Shown here: positions 4,916-6,009 of the stretch, piece after piece
Position numbering within the stretch: the first letter of the stretch is position 1
Layout: the number at the start of each line of letters is the position of its first letter
Position numbers and translations under genes: made by a program
Notes under the pieces: generated by a model
The model's input: only the letters and a program-made list of their open reading frames with translations
Database searches by the model: none
What the model was told of the DNA's origin: nothing
Assembly: GCA_017504335.1 (NCBI GenBank)
Contig: JAFVRI010000078.1
Location: forward strand, 1-6,009
Length of the DNA: 6,009 nt
DNA from: Clostridia bacterium
Lineage (GTDB): Bacteria > Bacillota > Clostridia > Oscillospirales > CAG-272
Direction of reading: 5' to 3'

Positions 4916-5926
4916 TTATTCTCCCTTCGTCTCATCGGAGGATAGATAAAGCAAGTGAGCAATCGCCGGAATTGCCTCTCCCTGCTGGATGCTGGAGGGG
5001 CTCATCATCGCGCCTGTTCCCACAAAGAGGATATTCTTCCATTCGCCACGCTCCAAGCGGGGCAGAAGATGGGAGGCAAGAACCACCGCCGAGCATCCGC
5101 ATCCCGAGCCTCCCGCATGCATATCCTGTTTTTTGGCATGGTAGATCATCATGCCGCAATCGTTGTAGCGATTCCTAAGCGAAATTCCCTCCCTTTCCAG
5201 AAGCTCGCAAAGGATAGAGCCCCCTTCGGAGCCCAGATCCCCCGTAATGATCCGATCAACATCCTCGGGGGAGTGATTTCCGAATCGGAAGTAACGGAGA
5301 AGGGTATCCGCCGCGGCAGGCGCCATGGCGGCGCCCATATTGGCGGCATCCTTGATCCCTTTTTCCACTACGATGCCCGGAAGTGCCTCCCGAATTCTTA
5401 CGCGTCCCTCGCGGCACACCAGAAAAGCTCCCGCTCCCGTGACGGTCCATTGGGCGGTGGGGGTTCGCTGAGAACCGTATTCCAGAGGTGTGCGGTACTG
5501 ACGCTCTGCCGAGCAATAATGGGAGGAGGTGACCGCGGCGGCTGTGGAAAAGAATCCGCCTGATACGGTCATGGCGGCAAGCATCAGTCCTTCCGCGGCT
5601 GTGGAGCAGGCACCGTACAATCCAAAGTAAGGAATATCGAAATCGAGAAGCCCGTAGGAGGAGCCCACGCATTGGTTCAAAAGATCCCCCGCAAAGAGTG
5701 CATCCACATCCCGCTCTCTTGCGCTTGCCTTGGCAAGGGCGGTGTTGAACGCGAGCCGTTGCATTTCGCTTTCCGCTCGCTCCCAGCTTTTCATGCCGAA
5801 CTTGTCGGTGGAATCATGCAGATCAAAGCAGTCGCCCAAGGGCCCTTCAAATTCCCGCTTGCCAACCACCGATGCGGCGGCTACGATTGCGGCTCCGCCC
5901 GAAAATCTTAAAATCCTGTTTTGCAT
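4916..5926 (-). CDS. spoVAD: Stage V sporulation protein AD (SpoVAD), DPA-binding thiolase-fold protein
   Basis: The protein is 336 residues from the chosen start (Bacillus SpoVAD is about 338). The known family role is a peripheral protein on the spore inner membrane that binds dipicolinic acid and works with the membrane SpoVA subunits in DPA movement; its fold is thiolase-like. Family motifs in order: EGPLGDCFD, FAGDLLNQ (78-85), GACSTAAEG (105-113), TSSHYCSAERQYR (133-145), PLEYG, VTGAGAF, MAPAAADT (201-208), TGDLG (228-232), NDCGMMIY (255-262), HAGGSGCGCSAVV (270-282) and a late GTGAMMSP. Start choice: AAAAAGGAG (5936-5944) is 9 nt before the ATG at 5926 but only 3 nt before another in-frame ATG at 5932. 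A TTG at 5965 also lies in frame but is upstream of the ribosome binding site. No spoVAC is visible before it; it may lie beyond the right edge or elsewhere. Confidence 0.96.
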   Translation of the reverse strand: MQNRILRFSGGAAIVAAASVVGKREFEGPLGDCFDLHDSTDKFGMKSWERAESEMQRLAFNTALAKASARERDVDALFAGDLLNQCVGSSYGLLDFDIPYFGLYGACSTAAEGLMLAAMTVSGGFFSTAAAVTSSHYCSAERQYRTPLEYGSQRTPTAQWTVTGAGAFLVCREGRVRIREALPGIVVEKGIKDAANMGAAMAPAAADTLLRYFRFGNHSPEDVDRIITGDLGSEGGSILCELLEREGISLRNRYNDCGMMIYHAKKQDMHAGGSGCGCSAVVLASHLLPRLERGEWKNILFVGTGAMMSPSSIQQGEAIPAIAHLLYLSSDETKGE

Positions 5927-5935
5927 GTACATCCG

Positions 5936-5944
5936 CTCCTTTTT
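5936..5944 (-). promoter_or_regulatory. Ribosome binding site that decides the spoVAD start
   Basis: AAAAAGGAG on the minus strand sits 9 nt before the ATG at 5926. The alternative ATG at 5932 would be only 3 nt away, so 5926 is preferred and gives an N-terminus of usual length. Confidence 0.8.
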
Positions 5945-5967
5945 GTTTTTCGTTATTATTTGCAAAA

Positions 5968-5997
5968 TATTATGTTCTATACTTGAAAAAGAGAATC
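5968..5997 (-). promoter_or_regulatory. Candidate sigma-G promoter for spoVAD-spoVAE
   Basis: On the minus strand CATAATA (5968-5974) fits the forespore sigma-G -10 pattern CATNNTA exactly. GATTC (5993-5997), 18 nt upstream, is a poor partial match to the -35 pattern. Initiation near 5960 would give a leader of about 34 nt. spoVA operons are known sigma-G targets. The site is AT-rich and close to the window edge, and if spoVAC lies upstream this may be an internal or chance match. Confidence 0.45.
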
Positions 5998-6009
5998 GGA
6001 TTGTGCTAT

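Noticed and set aside
4955..5563. 202-codon plus-strand open frame
   Set aside because: It lies antisense to spoVAD, whose frame is strongly family-supported. The plus-strand translation has no recognisable domain.

Overview
The window looks like chromosomal DNA of an endospore-forming Firmicute, most likely a member of the Clostridia. Three things point there: a spoVAD-spoVAE pair (spore germination and dipicolinic-acid channel genes), an EndoA-type MazF very close to the Bacillus/Clostridium form, and a DUF5685 gene next to a J-domain gene. Ribosome binding sites are strong AGGAG-type Firmicute sites. I cannot name a genus from the sequence.

Layout, left to right. Positions 1-1789 hold three closely packed minus-strand genes, read from right to left: a DUF5685 protein (878-1789), a J-domain protein with a TPR-like middle and a cysteine-string tail (280-894, overlapping the previous gene by 17 nt), and the start of a small integral membrane protein that runs off the left edge (1-254). 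A TTGCTT-17-TATGAT promoter sits in front of the set. Next comes an acyl-ACP thioesterase (1937-2656, minus), with its own promoter, an A-tract UP-like element and a hairpin after its stop. A MazF/EndoA-type toxin gene (2744-3181, minus) follows, without a recognisable antitoxin gene. The only plus-strand gene is an acyltransferase-3 family membrane protein (3434-4501). It is driven by a perfect-consensus TTGACA-17-TATAAT promoter and closed by a strong hairpin with T-runs on both strands. That hairpin also ends the convergent spoVAD-spoVAE operon (4548-5926, minus), which has a sigma-G-like -10 element upstream at the right edge.

How the genes relate: SpoVAD and SpoVAE act together in the spore inner membrane for dipicolinic acid movement. 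The thioesterase, MazF and acyltransferase each look like separate transcription units. The DUF5685/J-domain/membrane-protein set is the least understood part and the best candidate for an uncharacterised system. DUF5685 carries two Asp-rich motifs resembling those of class I isoprenoid (squalene/phytoene) synthases plus a cysteine cluster, and its J-domain partner ends in 11 cysteines within 28 residues. No RNA genes, CRISPR arrays, insertion sequences or attachment sites were seen, and no gene-free stretch exceeds about 250 bases.
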